The notes: generated from the sequence alone by a model not told the origin. A stretch of 64,000 nucleotides of DNA from Microglena sp. YARC (GCA_022414725.1 CM039464.1:41796462-41860461), one strand, 5' to 3'; counted from the first letter of the stretch, positions 17,084 through 26,922 are shown. Program-made: numbers and translations.

Positions 17084-17421
17084 ATAATGACGGTTATATA
17101 ATGAATAAAGTCACAGAAAACGTGTTTATTTTTAGTTATTTTATATATTCGAGAAATAAGATGTACGTAAGCGCAAAAATTGTACGACGAGGCAGGACTG
17201 TTAGTGATAATGTAGCATTAAAACAAGAGTACGATGTGTCCATAAAACACAGGCCATTTGTAGGGGACAATATACGCGTCATTGCAGGACCATACGAAGA
17301 CTATGACGAACATGATGTTTACACGGTAGAACTGTTGTCTCCACCAATCGGATGCAATATACCATATTATAACAACAGAGATGGATCCATGTGGGAATAC
17401 GTAACAATATCAATTGACTGA
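17080..17421 (+). CDS. Small unknown protein
   Basis: Protein of 113 residues if started at the overlapping ATG; Met codons at 17101 and 17161 are alternatives. From 17161 on it is beta-rich (MYVSAKIVRRGRTVSD, GDNIRVIAGPYEDYDEHDVY), like a small SH3-like or beta-barrel domain. I cannot assign it. Confidence 0.55.
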   Translation: MNNDGYIMNKVTENVFIFSYFIYSRNKMYVSAKIVRRGRTVSDNVALKQEYDVSIKHRPFVGDNIRVIAGPYEDYDEHDVYTVELLSPPIGCNIPYYNNRDGSMWEYVTISID

Positions 17422-17473
17422 CATTATGGTGTAGGAGAATAGTTTTATTTTTGTGTTTTAATATATTAATACT

Positions 17474-18448
17474 ATGCGGTATTTTTCATTATTTAGTGGT
17501 GTTGGTGGGTTTGAAGTAGCGATTCATAAACAGTATGGGAAAAAAGCAGTATGTGTTGGATATTCTGAAATATCGAAACCGGCAATCTCGGAATATCAGA
17601 GACATTATCCTAGTCACAGGAATTTAGGTGATATCAATAATTTTACGAAGAAAGATATAACTGATTTGGGACAAATAGACTTGTTAGTCGGAGGATTTCC
17701 ATGCAACGATCTAAGCAGTGCTAAGTTTACAAACAGACATGGTCTTGATGGGTCTAAATCTGGACTTTTCTGGGTGATGCTTAAAGTTATAAAATGGGTT
17801 CTCGTGAAAAATCCTAATTTGAAAATAATCGTTGAGAATAATGCATCAATGGCTCATAAATGGCGAGATATAATTACATTGGAATTGTCTAAAGCGTTTA
17901 AAAAAAAGGTTTTTTACAACTACTTTGATAGTAGTCAATGGGTCATACAACGCCGTCGCCGTTATTATTGGACTCTATCCCCTATCCCTGTGTATTCAGG
18001 ACCACGAATTCAGACCATGCGCGACATTTTGGTTCCTTTCAGTCAGGCGAAAGGGCATATATTATCAGATAAAGCAATTGGTTATTTGAACAGTAGTCCT
18101 ACTTATTTGCATAGTAAAAAAAATGGTTTTGTTGTAGAAAAGTACAATAATGTGTATTACAAAGTCCCGATCCTTTACGGAACCCGTTTATGTGATCGTG
18201 GTTCATCTACATTGGACTCGTATATACGATGTATTGACACAAATAGACAGAACGCGTTTATATTGGATTACAGAGTGTGTCAAAAAAATAAGTATTTCAT
18301 ACCTCGATATTTTACAAAGACAGAGATAAATAAGCTTTTTTATTTTCCAGACAACTATATTTTACATGATAAATATAGCATATACATGAGAATGTATGGG
18401 ATGACGGTTGTGCCTGTTGTTATTTCGTACATTTTAAACCATATCTAA
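17474..18448 (+). CDS. DNA cytosine-5 methyltransferase
   Basis: Protein of 324 residues that transfers a methyl group from S-adenosylmethionine to C5 of cytosine. Motif I is LFSGVGGFE (6-14). Motif IV is GGFPCNDLS with catalytic Cys77. Motif VI is VENNASM (E121-N122), where most family members have ENV. Motif VIII is IQRRRRYYW (Q159-R-R). A short variable target-recognition region and a C-terminal motif X-like helix complete a normal single-domain enzyme. No restriction endonuclease is adjacent. It is convergent with the helicase, the two stops overlapping by four bases. Target sequence unknown. Confidence 0.9.
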   Translation: MRYFSLFSGVGGFEVAIHKQYGKKAVCVGYSEISKPAISEYQRHYPSHRNLGDINNFTKKDITDLGQIDLLVGGFPCNDLSSAKFTNRHGLDGSKSGLFWVMLKVIKWVLVKNPNLKIIVENNASMAHKWRDIITLELSKAFKKKVFYNYFDSSQWVIQRRRRYYWTLSPIPVYSGPRIQTMRDILVPFSQAKGHILSDKAIGYLNSSPTYLHSKKNGFVVEKYNNVYYKVPILYGTRLCDRGSSTLDSYIRCIDTNRQNAFILDYRVCQKNKYFIPRYFTKTEINKLFYFPDNYILHDKYSIYMRMYGMTVVPVVISYILNHI

Positions 18449-20224
18449 ATATCCATATACTCTCTGATACAATTACGCAGTTCGTATTTGTTGTTTTTCT
18501 TTTCAATTATTTTTAATCTACTATGCGTTTCGTTCCATGTTGTATAATGTTTCATGCATAATGATCCTGTTGTACTTGCTTGTGTCAGTTCGGTTTCTGA
18601 TAGTGGTTCAAAACCATTTTCTATATATATATTGATCATTTTGTGAATAATTGTATTCATCTTCATATATGTTCTTCTCACGTTTTGTAGTCTTTTTTGT
18701 GTATCTGATTGGTCATCGTCATTGACATTGTCATCATTCACATCTTGTTTCCACTCAGCGTCTCTGACTACTTGATCACCCATCATAGTAGCGTGAGACG
18801 TCAACTGGGTACCATTTTTAGTCGTCTTTATGCCATTGCCTTTGTACTCGGGTACCTTGGCATAGTCAAAACCATTTTTCCAAAGGTTTACATAATTAAC
18901 CACAGAGTCCTTATTCGTGTAAATCTGAATCTGATCAAGGAACTGCAACTTGTTGTGGCCACATGCTCGTCCAATTAAACTCTGTGATAAAGTGCTGTCA
19001 CAAGGACTTTTAGTGTTCCTGTCAACCAAAAGACCGACATGGTCAATCGGCATCGTTTGAGCAACACGAAATAGTTCTTTAAGGATGAAAATTATATGAT
19101 TCTTAGGCTGCTCCTTGAGAATTTCTTCATTCGTCATTCTTTCCATCTTCTCCTTGGAGATACTCTTGTCTGCAAAGACTTTGTAATTCCGAGACTCAAA
19201 GTAGTCTCTGATCGTATTCTGAGAATCCCATTTGACAATCTGAACTTTCACATTGAGCTTCTGAATCGACTTTTTAAGAAGATTAATTGAGTTCTCAATG
19301 TTGGCATTCTTCGTGTCCGTTGGGAATCTGATCATATGATACTTTGACTCCTTGTACTCTGATATACGTCTGATAATCGCGCGGTGAAACATGCGACCAT
19401 TTTCGTCTCTCTCATCCATTCCGTATGCTTGGTGAACTCGACCTTGCTCCAAAAAAATGTTTATGCCAAACATATGTAGGGACAGAGTCAGGATGCGCAA
19501 TGACTGTACGATATCGTTTCTCCTCCCAATTCTGTTCCATAGTCTCTTTGACAGCATCAGGAGTCGCAGAAACTAGCAAGAACTTTACCTTTTTGGAATG
19601 CAGGAATTCAAAGAGCTCCTTTTGCGAAACTTTGCGATCTTCGTGATCTGGGTGGAATTCACGAAGCGTATTAAAAATGACATTGTTCAATTTTGTGCCT
19701 ACATGGACTTCGTCAATCACAATGAGAGCGTTGTATTCTGAAAGAACAGCTTCTTTAAGCCTTTTGACGTTCTCCTTTCTCATCACGTCTTTATTATGCC
19801 AAACATTCCTTGCCATACAGGGTAAAACACGTTGCTGTGTCTGATCCTTCCATGAGTTAGAATTGAGACCGGTGATTACAAAGACGAAAGGATAGGGGAC
19901 AAAATATAGAGCGGCGGGATGGGTCATCAGATTATAAGCAGTCCAGAAGACGGTCGATGTCTTTCCCATTTGTGTACACGCGAGTAACAGCACAGAAGTG
20001 ACGTCGTCGTCATATAGTTCGCCGATGATTTTCTGTGCTGTTTCGTTTGCGTTTTGGTACTTTGGAAATTTAGACATGCATTGTTTCAGTTCATGATCGA
20101 TTTGCTCACGAATGTCCTCGCAAATGTTTGCACTGTTATACATGAGCTTATCAGCATGGATCTGTTCAATTGCGTAAGCCATCGTATTTACATTGGGAAC
20201 ATTCCCATTATATTTCATTTTCAT
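18445..20224 (-). pseudogene. Superfamily 2 DEXH helicase, frameshifted
   Basis: The N-terminal frame (from 20224) carries the Walker A-like ACTQMGKTST (83-92), DEVH (171-174) and VSATP (218-222). The C-terminal frame carries the helicase C half, including SLIGRACGHNK, close to motif VI. The frames meet at a run of seven A on the plus strand (19451-19457); one base fewer would rejoin them. With that single correction the protein would be about 590 residues with all core motifs. It is probably a viral DNA or RNA helicase, and the lesion could well be a homopolymer error. The last 100 residues are acidic then basic and not conserved in my memory. Confidence 0.85.
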
Positions 20225-20347
20225 TTTTATATGGGTTTATTGTAGGTCAATTGTACACTCGACATAACACTAAATATACGCGAGATGATATATAATTTTA
20301 TTTATTTTCTGTTTTCCATTGTTGTATACTTTCTGACTCTAAAGAAA

Positions 20348-20385
20348 AAAATTGAAATGGACATAAAAGGGACCGATACTTTATA
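20348..20385 (+). promoter_or_regulatory. Early promoter of the 20423 gene
   Basis: AAAATTGA at 20348-20355, then AATGGACATAAAAGGGACCG. Located 67 nt before the ATG, with the same order and spacing as at 11293 and 12094. Confidence 0.85.
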
Positions 20386-20422
20386 CAAATCACTCTCTAA
20401 TCCGTAAAACAAAGCAAACAAT

Positions 20423-21034
20423 ATGTCTCTATCTGTCACAGATCAGGTCGTTGCGATTCTTCCATTACACATTATTGACAAGGTCGTCTACTTGGCCAGC
20501 AAGGGTAACTGCCGCGATTACAACAAGAACAAGCTCGTATGTAAGGAGATCAACACAACTACTCCATACGAGTACGAGTTTGCCGACAACGATGACGTTG
20601 ATGACTTTTTCGATTATTCTGTGCACACTCATTTCCCCACCTGCACGCTTGGTCAGCTGAAGAACCCCAAAACCGATACAGAGATTGCGTTCTCCAAGCA
20701 GTTCACAACATTCTACGACACTCAGTTCGAGAAGAATGTAGAATTTCTCAGAACTGAGGTCGAGGAACTGACTTCTGCTGTAGACAGAGCCAAGTGGTCT
20801 ACATTATGGGTCTACAAAATGATGATCTGCAAGCTTGTCCACGACAATATAGCCGTGTTCTACGATGACTGGAACATTTCCGAACACTTTTCTGATTCCG
20901 ACTCTCTGTGCAGTGTCAAGGAGAAGCTCCGCTCATACATCTCAGCCCATAAGGTGGATACGTATACCCATTGCTCAAGAGACTATCTGTCTATCACCAG
21001 CCTCGAGCGATACAACATGTGTACTTACAGGTAG
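20423..21034 (+). CDS. Early-type gene, F-box-like N-terminus
   Basis: Protein of 203 residues. Residues 13-50 (ILPLHIIDKVVYLASKG, then NKLVCKEIN) fit an F-box: LP-x-x-I-x-x-x-V and a later LVCKE. The rest is mostly helical and acidic. Codon choice is striking: Lys is coded almost only by AAG, unlike the AAA-dominated neighbours. Together with the early promoter and the long A/C-rich UTR with hairpin, this suggests high early expression. Ubiquitin-ligase hijacking would be a reasonable guess, not shown. Confidence 0.75.
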   Translation: MSLSVTDQVVAILPLHIIDKVVYLASKGNCRDYNKNKLVCKEINTTTPYEYEFADNDDVDDFFDYSVHTHFPTCTLGQLKNPKTDTEIAFSKQFTTFYDTQFEKNVEFLRTEVEELTSAVDRAKWSTLWVYKMMICKLVHDNIAVFYDDWNISEHFSDSDSLCSVKEKLRSYISAHKVDTYTHCSRDYLSITSLERYNMCTYR

Positions 21035-21062
21035 GTATAGAGGCGTCTGGATCATAGTAGAT

Positions 21063-21128
21063 AAGAAAAAACAAAAAAACAAAAAAACAAAAAACAAAAA
21101 ACAAAAAAACAAAGAACACTTGTTTTTT
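21063..21128 (+). terminator. A/C-rich UTR and 3' hairpin after the 20423 gene
   Basis: Seven or so CAAAAA-type units (21065-21110) end in a hairpin: AAAAAACAA (21104-21112), 7-nt loop, TTGTTTTTT (21120-21128). The stem sequence differs from the AAGAAG type, but the design is the same. Confidence 0.65.
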
Positions 21129-21343
21129 CCAATATTACTTTTGTTGCCATTTTCATCAAGCCCTCCGAATGTCGTTGACTTTCCGTGTCTGTCGTTGTAC
21201 ATGCGATGCCGTTTAGATATTGTTCTTTTCCGCATGTTAATTGCATTGGTTTCTATCGGTATGGCGGTCGAGTGTCGTAAAAACATTGTTGCATTTTATA
21301 TTGTTTTTACATGACATATTGTTTCGGCAAAATAAAGGACACG

Positions 21344-22132
21344 CTATTTGTTAGCCTGGTCGACCCACCGTTGTATTAGGTTAGGGACATTACTATAATA
21401 TTGCATATAACTGCCCTTTTTGTTTTTCGCAGTAGGCTTATTCGAAACCCTAGTGACATATCGCTCTTGCTTAATAGGCACACGTACATTTTCAAACATA
21501 AATTGTTGCATTTTTATATGGCGGGGAGTGGGTATTATATATTTACTCCCAAAAGTAACGACTTCCAATAACTTCAACTGGGGTTCATCAGTCAAATATT
21601 TAGTAATATTTTCGACAACCATTGACACTATCTCACCACCAGTTGAATGACCCATCAACATCACTCTATGACCGGAATTCAAATACGCCATTATCTCATA
21701 ACGCAAACCGAGAAGAAACATACCATTCTTACTAGGTTTCATATAAATCGCATTCTGAAACATAGCAGTCAAAGAAACGTCACATGTATCACGTACATCT
21801 ATCCCAAAGTCTGTGGGACCTACTATGTCGAACAATGCCTTTGACTTGCAAGTTCGGCCAGATTCATGAACGAAAAACAACTTGTCGCGCTTAGGACCAA
21901 CGCCTTCTATTTCATCTAGCAAAGAAGCGTACACAGAATGATCCAACATTCTTACCCTGTTCGTAACGATATACATCGCCAAACGAGAATATATCTGGGT
22001 TGCTATTTCAGTGACAACATCATAATGGCGCAAGGCCTTCATCTTCTTATTGAACAAAAATATTTTGTCAGTACTGAATGTCAACAACACATCCCGCTTG
22101 TGAATCGGCCAGCTTAGAACGGTAGAATACAC
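21344..22132 (-). CDS. Lipase-like alpha/beta hydrolase
   Basis: 262 residues from a GTG, or about 232 from the first ATG at 22042. The nucleophile elbow is GHSTGG (161-166, Ser163), preceded by a hydrophobic strand (HRVMLM). An acidic residue and His later (VVTFGSKYIIPTPRHIKM) could complete a triad, as in class 3 lipases, where a strand-FGS/P follows the elbow. The substrate is unknown; membrane or storage lipid is likely. A lysine-rich coding remnant precedes it in another frame, so the true N-terminus may have been longer. Confidence 0.7.
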   Translation of the reverse strand: MYSTVLSWPIHKRDVLLTFSTDKIFLFNKKMKALRHYDVVTEIATQIYSRLAMYIVTNRVRMLDHSVYASLLDEIEGVGPKRDKLFFVHESGRTCKSKALFDIVGPTDFGIDVRDTCDVSLTAMFQNAIYMKPSKNGMFLLGLRYEIMAYLNSGHRVMLMGHSTGGEIVSMVVENITKYLTDEPQLKLLEVVTFGSKYIIPTPRHIKMQQFMFENVRVPIKQERYVTRVSNKPTAKNKKGSYMQYYSNVPNLIQRWVDQANK

Positions 22133-22139
22133 CCTAATA

Positions 22140-22560
22140 TATCAATAACGTCTTTTCGAGTAGGTGCAGTAGTAGGTATGTCATCATCGTCATCATCGTC
22201 ATATCTGGTACCCGATGCAGAACGCATGACACTAGCTTTAGCAGTCTTCTCAAGCTTTAGTCTTCTCATTTACCTTAGCGGTATTCTTGCTAGCTTTAGC
22301 AGTCTTCTCAGTTGATTTAGGGGACTTGCTACTTAGCGGTCTTATCACTTACCTTAGGGGAAACTTATTTTACGGTTTAGCTTTAGCTTTAGGGACTTAT
22401 CACTTGATTTAGGAGTCTTCACACTTGCTTTTAGGGGACTTAAGGGACTCACTTGATTTAGGAGTCTTCACACTTTTTAGGACTGGGACTTATCAACTTG
22501 ATTTGGAGTCTTATCACTTGCGGGGGAGTACTTTTCTAAAGTACCGTATTATTAGCATGC
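22140..22560 (-). pseudogene. Lys/Ser/Pro-rich repeat coding remnant
   Basis: Read on the minus strand, short in-frame stretches such as KSPKSTEKTAKASKNTAK and TPKSSDKSPKAKAK alternate with stops and frame changes. They are followed by an acidic run (seven Asp) and TTAPTRKDVIDILG just before the lipase frame. This resembles the basic SPKK-type tails of chromatin-binding or virion proteins. It could be the lost N-terminus of the lipase gene or a separate broken gene. Confidence 0.4.
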
Positions 22561-22815
22561 ATCTGCTTTTTTAGGATGGTCCCGTGTAATAATTGCGCGT
22601 GTGGATGTTACATAGATAGCATACACAGCGATACCGAGAGTTCAACGGCAGATCACATACATTACCTGGGGGATTCATGGGTGTGGAAACACATTCACCA
22701 AAACCGGGTGTAATGAGAAAGATAAAAGCACATGGCATAAGTGTCGGGGGTGTGGATTCTGATATGAGTTCTGAACTCTTATTATGCAAAATAAATGTAA
22801 CAGAAATATAATACA

Positions 22816-22830
22816 TTTAAAAAATCGAAA
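22816..22830 (+). promoter_or_regulatory. Candidate promoter, TTTAAAAAATCGAAA
   Basis: Same AT block as at 5348, placed 42 nt before the ATG at 22873. Low specificity. Confidence 0.25.
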
Positions 22831-22872
22831 ATATAATGATTTCAATTGATATCAAAAGTCAGTGAGCTAAAA

Positions 22873-23362
22873 ATGTTCTTACCTAACGATGTTATGTGTA
22901 TTATACAAGAAAAGCTATACAACCAGACATGTCCTTTCTACACCAACAAAGATGTGTTGATAGACGTGAATAATTTTAAAAAGGAGTTAGGGTTGCCATA
23001 CGATAATTTGAATATTTCAAAAACACGATACTATAAGGCGATTGGATCTGAAGAGCAACAATTATGACAATGCTAAAATGATTCAACACCACATATTAGT
23101 TCACACAAGACAACATATACCCAAATCTTTTATTGAATCTGTTTTACCTTTATCACAAAATGATTATATGTATAACGTTGTTACCCTATTCAAAAACAAG
23201 GGTGTAGGGCTGGAAAAGCATAGCGATATAAATATGGATACTTTTCTGTTCGTACAAAAAATATGGAACGTACGAGTGCAAGAAAGTGGAAACATTAAAG
23301 CATTTGAAGTACGGAAATGTAGGAGTATCCCTCCGATGCAGAAGGGACGAGAAATGGGATGA
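22873..23362 (+). pseudogene. F-box-like short gene with probable frameshift
   Basis: From the ATG at 22873 the first frame gives MFLPNDVMCIIQEKLYNQ, an F-box-like helix, and stops at 23067. A second frame overlapping at 23042-23067 continues with about 100 residues of normal composition (KMIQHHILVHTRQHIPKS). Joining them would give a 160-residue F-box-like protein similar in size to others in the window. Two separate small genes remain possible. Confidence 0.45.
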
Positions 23363-23482
23363 AGGGTTTATGTTCAGGGCGGGACAAATCATGAACAAAC
23401 ACTCCCAATCGTTCTGGGTGGGTCCATTTATTACTTTTGGAAGGTTGTGTTAAATTTATAATATCAAGTCATTCGAGTACGA

Positions 23483-23686
23483 GTGATGACGGATCGGAAA
23501 TGTTGCTCTATTGTCAAATATGTCATATATGCGAGGGCTATTTATGAAAAGGCGCAAGCATTTGAGTGTTATGGTGACAGTTATGATAAATACGATGACA
23601 TATTGGATACATCACATACTAGATCTCTGTCAGATATTGATAACGAAATAAACAAAATATTACTAGTAAGATCACTAGTAATATAA
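23483..23686 (+). CDS. Small unknown protein
   Basis: Protein of 67 residues, with acidic and tyrosine-rich middle (YGDSYDKYDDILD). No motif. Plausible because it lies in the same direction as its neighbours with short spacers. Confidence 0.4.
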   Translation: MMTDRKCCSIVKYVIYARAIYEKAQAFECYGDSYDKYDDILDTSHTRSLSDIDNEINKILLVRSLVI

Positions 23687-23727
23687 AAAATGAAAAAACT
23701 ATATATCTAACTAGATTCTAATACAAA

Positions 23728-23949
23728 ATGTTGAACAACACCAACTTACCATACTCGGGACGTCGTACATCACGTCATAAAATACAGACTTGCACAGATA
23801 AACCATTAAAACCTATACGAGTTTTTTCAGAATGTATAAAAGTCAATATGAAATTGACCACAATGGTTGATAATGACAATTATCATGTTGAACATGAGGA
23901 CAAAGTGTGGACCGGGTATGTTGTTGTCAAAACAGTAATTATAAATTGA
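23728..23949 (+). CDS. Small unknown protein
   Basis: Protein of 73 residues, basic first half (SGRRTSRHKIQTCTDK) then a beta-like second half. Start follows an AT-rich leader. Not recognised. Confidence 0.4.
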   Translation: MLNNTNLPYSGRRTSRHKIQTCTDKPLKPIRVFSECIKVNMKLTTMVDNDNYHVEHEDKVWTGYVVVKTVIIN

Positions 23950-23984
23950 ATTCACTGTCACAACTATTCATATTTATCACAAGA

Positions 23985-24464
23985 TTATCCATTAACTATC
24001 ATCATCGATGGAGTAGTTTTTTTCTTACAACCCTGTTTATACATGGGAACAAAATGCTTTTGCATTATCTTTGACAAACCGAGCATATGGGCGAGTATCC
24101 ATCCACGACGCAGGTTACCCGCTACTTTTTCAGGTTTACAACACGCATATATTCGTCGGTCTGTTTGGGTTTCTAACTCGTTTATCAAAACATCTGCATA
24201 TCCACACTTTCTATACTTTTCACTCACATAAAGGTGACTGGCAATTGGAATGAAGAATTTGTGGTCTAGCCCTATAGTGCCTATAAGGTCGCCGCTTTTA
24301 TAATCAATCATCACCAACAATACGTCATTATCGGTCCTCATCCACGTCTTTTCCAAAAGATCAACAGTGTACAGTGTAGAGACACCCCACTCAGCGTTGA
24401 ATACGGACGCTATTTTATATTTCATGTCTAAAGACACATCTTGTAACTTGAAAATGCTATTCAT
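23985..24464 (-). CDS. GNAT-family N-acetyltransferase
   Basis: Protein of 159 residues. The fold order fits GNAT: an early strand pair around VLLVMIDYKSGDLIGTIGLD, then a beta4-like strand (ASHLYVSEKYRKCGYA) whose R-K-C-G-Y-A segment occupies the acetyl-CoA pyrophosphate loop (normally R/Q-x-x-G-x-G/A). The helix DVLINELE and a further strand follow. The acceptor is unknown; in giant viruses GNATs may act on proteins or small amines. The gene is intact with a normal length for the family. Confidence 0.75.
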   Translation of the reverse strand: MNSIFKLQDVSLDMKYKIASVFNAEWGVSTLYTVDLLEKTWMRTDNDVLLVMIDYKSGDLIGTIGLDHKFFIPIASHLYVSEKYRKCGYADVLINELETQTDRRIYACCKPEKVAGNLRRGWILAHMLGLSKIMQKHFVPMYKQGCKKKTTPSMMIVNG

Positions 24465-24601
24465 TTTCTAGTAATGGTATATATGTTTTTAAACCATCAA
24501 ATTCAGATCTATGATTCTCATAATAAATGATTTTTGATGATTAGTGTAACTTCATAGCAATGCATTAATGGCTTACAGGAAATGAGTCTATGTTTAAATA
24601 G

Positions 24602-25757
24602 TCACTCATAGTAAACAACATCACCGGTAGAAGGAACAGTATGGTCGTTGTCGAAACTATGTACCAAGGGTTTTATGAGGTGAAAGGGGAACCAACCCTG
24701 ACACTTGACGGGTATTCTGTAGTACGAACCCAATATCTCTTTGATGTGTTTGGTTGCCTCTACCAAATTATAATGAGGTATTTCAGGAAAAATGTGGTGG
24801 ACAACATGAGTCCCTATGTTATGATGGAGCTCATTGAACACACCATAGTCTCTATCAACACTAGAAAGACTACCACGCAAATAACTCCACTCAGAACCCC
24901 TGTACCAGGGTATCAAAGGCTCACCATCAACAGAACCATGGTGATGCAAGTATGATACACCGGATAACCAAGCACAAAATATCACATAAGGGGCGAAATA
25001 CAGGTTCATAACAGCACACACACCCAACACAGTCATAGCTTGATACAATACACACAAGAACATAAATATACACACATTAGAGATCATTACCAATCTCTTG
25101 TCGGTAAAAGCAAAGAACTTACTACGAGGGTCAAAGTGAGATACAGGGAACCATAAATATACGGGAAATGATAAAAGGGAAAAAGGGAGCTTTGTACGGA
25201 AAACAGTGCCAATGGTGTTCAATAAACCACTACAACCCCTAGGCAAGGGCTTCCAAGATTCATCCTTTTCAGGATGGGCGTGGAATGTATGGTGGATTCT
25301 ATGACTAGCACGAAAGCCATGGAAAGGAACCAATAAAAAACTATCAGATATCAGACCAACTACGTCATTAACACATTTGGTTGTTGGAGAAGCTATGATG
25401 CACGCAGTCATGGCCTATGTTAAACAATGCCCAAAAGAAAGAACCCTGTAGGAACCAGTATACAGGCCATATGTACCAACTATCAAAATATAAGGCAATA
25501 CATGACGAAGTTGTAATAGATACAACGTCGCGTAAGAAATAACTCAATGATATTTGTGTATTCTTCTTAAACAGATGGCGGGGTATTCGTTGTCTCAAAT
25601 CAGACAACGTGAAACAGGGTTTGTCAGAAGATAACTCATATACACCAGCATCATGCAAGGATGACAAACTCCGCTTCAAAGACACCAGTTTATTCAGCTT
25701 CAAATTGATCAAAACAGGATGTACCTTTTTCATTAGCATTATGATTGTCTGACACAT
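24602..25757 (-). pseudogene. Omega-3 / delta-12-type fatty acid desaturase, frameshifted
   Basis: Membrane di-iron desaturase that introduces a double bond into acyl lipids. All three histidine boxes are present: GHDCVHHSF, then SHRIHHTFHAH after the second frame begins, and HVVHHIFPEIPHYNLVEAT near the C-terminus. The last is close to the plant FAD3/FAD7 omega-3 type. Hydrophobic segments lie between boxes 2 and 3. The frame switch falls at 25372-25385, just after box 1, and fits a single-base change. Start options are Met at 25757 or 25739. It is either sequencing error or a disabled gene; the high conservation after the break favours the former. Confidence 0.85.
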
Positions 25758-25908
25758 AATTTCTTTAAATACAAACGATGAGGGGCTTAAGGAAAACATA
25801 CATATACCATTACTACCGCGCAACAAACCAATAGATATACATATGCATCTCTATTTTTTTGATGTTTCATTTTACTGTTCCGCCGACTGTAGCTTAAATT
25901 CAACGGTT

Positions 25909-26154
25909 TTACAAAAACGGCATACCAAAACGAGCTTGAACTGCGCATGAAAAGAGAGTGCGAGCAACAATTGCCGATACGTACGTCGGATGTACAGGCT
26001 GAGGAGGCACAGCAGCAGATGCCTCGGCTGCCTTGACTGCATCGGCTGCCTCGGTTACCTCAGCCCGGCGGCAGAGTTCGAATAACGCGTCATCAGCTTC
26101 GATAGCATCAACGAGCATCATCGCCCTAAGCTCCGATCCGGTCTTTTTGTCCAT
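25909..26154 (-). CDS. Small Ala-rich protein, unknown
   Basis: Protein of 81 residues, with an Ala/Glu-rich helix in the middle (EVTEAADAVKAAEASAA). It is richer in G and C than its surroundings and begins MDKKTGSELRAMM. No early promoter or hairpin was found nearby. Function unknown. Confidence 0.45.
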   Translation of the reverse strand: MDKKTGSELRAMMLVDAIEADDALFELCRRAEVTEAADAVKAAEASAAVPPQPVHPTYVSAIVARTLFSCAVQARFGMPFL

Positions 26155-26233
26155 CCTGTATACAACTATTTAAGCTATATACTACTATATAAGCTATATA
26201 TATAACCACCTTATATCATTTCATATTTTGAAT

Positions 26234-26617
26234 TTAAATTCCAAAGCATTGTTTAGAAATTTTTGAATACATCGGTCCATCAGTTTTTATTTTTCGTCCA
26301 GTTGTAGGATTTGTATTCCTATCCAAAAGCCATTTCCTACACATATCTTTTTCGCTTAATGGCTTGTTTTTATCCTTGCTTTTTTCCTTGCTTTTAATAG
26401 GGTCCTTGAAAGAAACGCACATTCTTGCGTATTTATTGTAAACTCCCTTATCTTTTTGGATAGTGCGCCCTGTTTCAGGATTAATAGTCTTGTTCTCAAG
26501 CCATGTATCGCATAATCGTCTTTCTGCTGAATAACTATTTACTGGGGCCGGTGTTTTTGCTTTTGGGCTAGTAGGTTTTGCCTTGGGTTTATTATTTGTT
26601 TTCTTATTTTGCGCCAT
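26234..26617 (-). CDS. Protein with two 2-cysteine adaptor domains
   Basis: About 127 residues from MAQNKK; the upstream hydrophobic extension to 26665 is unlikely. A lysine/proline-rich linker comes first. Then come two copies of the adaptor: LCDTWLENKTINPETGR through YARMC, and MCRKWLLDRNTNPTTGR through SKQC. Each has the pattern C-x-x-W-L, N-P-x-T-G-R and a terminal Cys. This domain is known from poxviruses, iridoviruses and other nucleocytoplasmic viruses, often fused to kinases or proteases. Here it stands alone on a basic tail. The role is probably virion-associated binding. Confidence 0.8.
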   Translation of the reverse strand: MAQNKKTNNKPKAKPTSPKAKTPAPVNSYSAERRLCDTWLENKTINPETGRTIQKDKGVYNKYARMCVSFKDPIKSKEKSKDKNKPLSEKDMCRKWLLDRNTNPTTGRKIKTDGPMYSKISKQCFGI

Positions 26618-26703
26618 ATATATTATAATTATATAATATATATTTAATAGCCAAAAGCCAATCAAATCATAATAAAGACGAGGATGGTGTGTGTATTTTC
26701 AAA

Positions 26704-26820
26704 TCACGTAGTCTCCGTAAATGTATGCTTTATACACTTTTGAAGTAAAATATGTTTATGCTTATCTACAAGTTCACGTATAAATTCCACATTGTTATCG
26801 TTTGATTGCACTGTTGACAT
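26704..26820 (-). CDS. Possible micro-gene
   Basis: An open frame of 38 residues (starts MSTVQSNDNNVEFIREL) begins after an AT-rich stretch containing TATATAAAC. Composition is ordinary protein-like. It fills the gap between two minus-strand genes of the same direction. Confidence 0.3.
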   Translation of the reverse strand: MSTVQSNDNNVEFIRELVDKHKHILLQKCIKHTFTETT

Positions 26821-26922
26821 TGTCGAAACAAATAATGTTAGTATGTTTATATACAGCAACGTTTTTAAGTGTAAAACTATAGGGTAATTTGCGTTTCAAA
26901 ATGGTGAGGCAAAACACCATTT

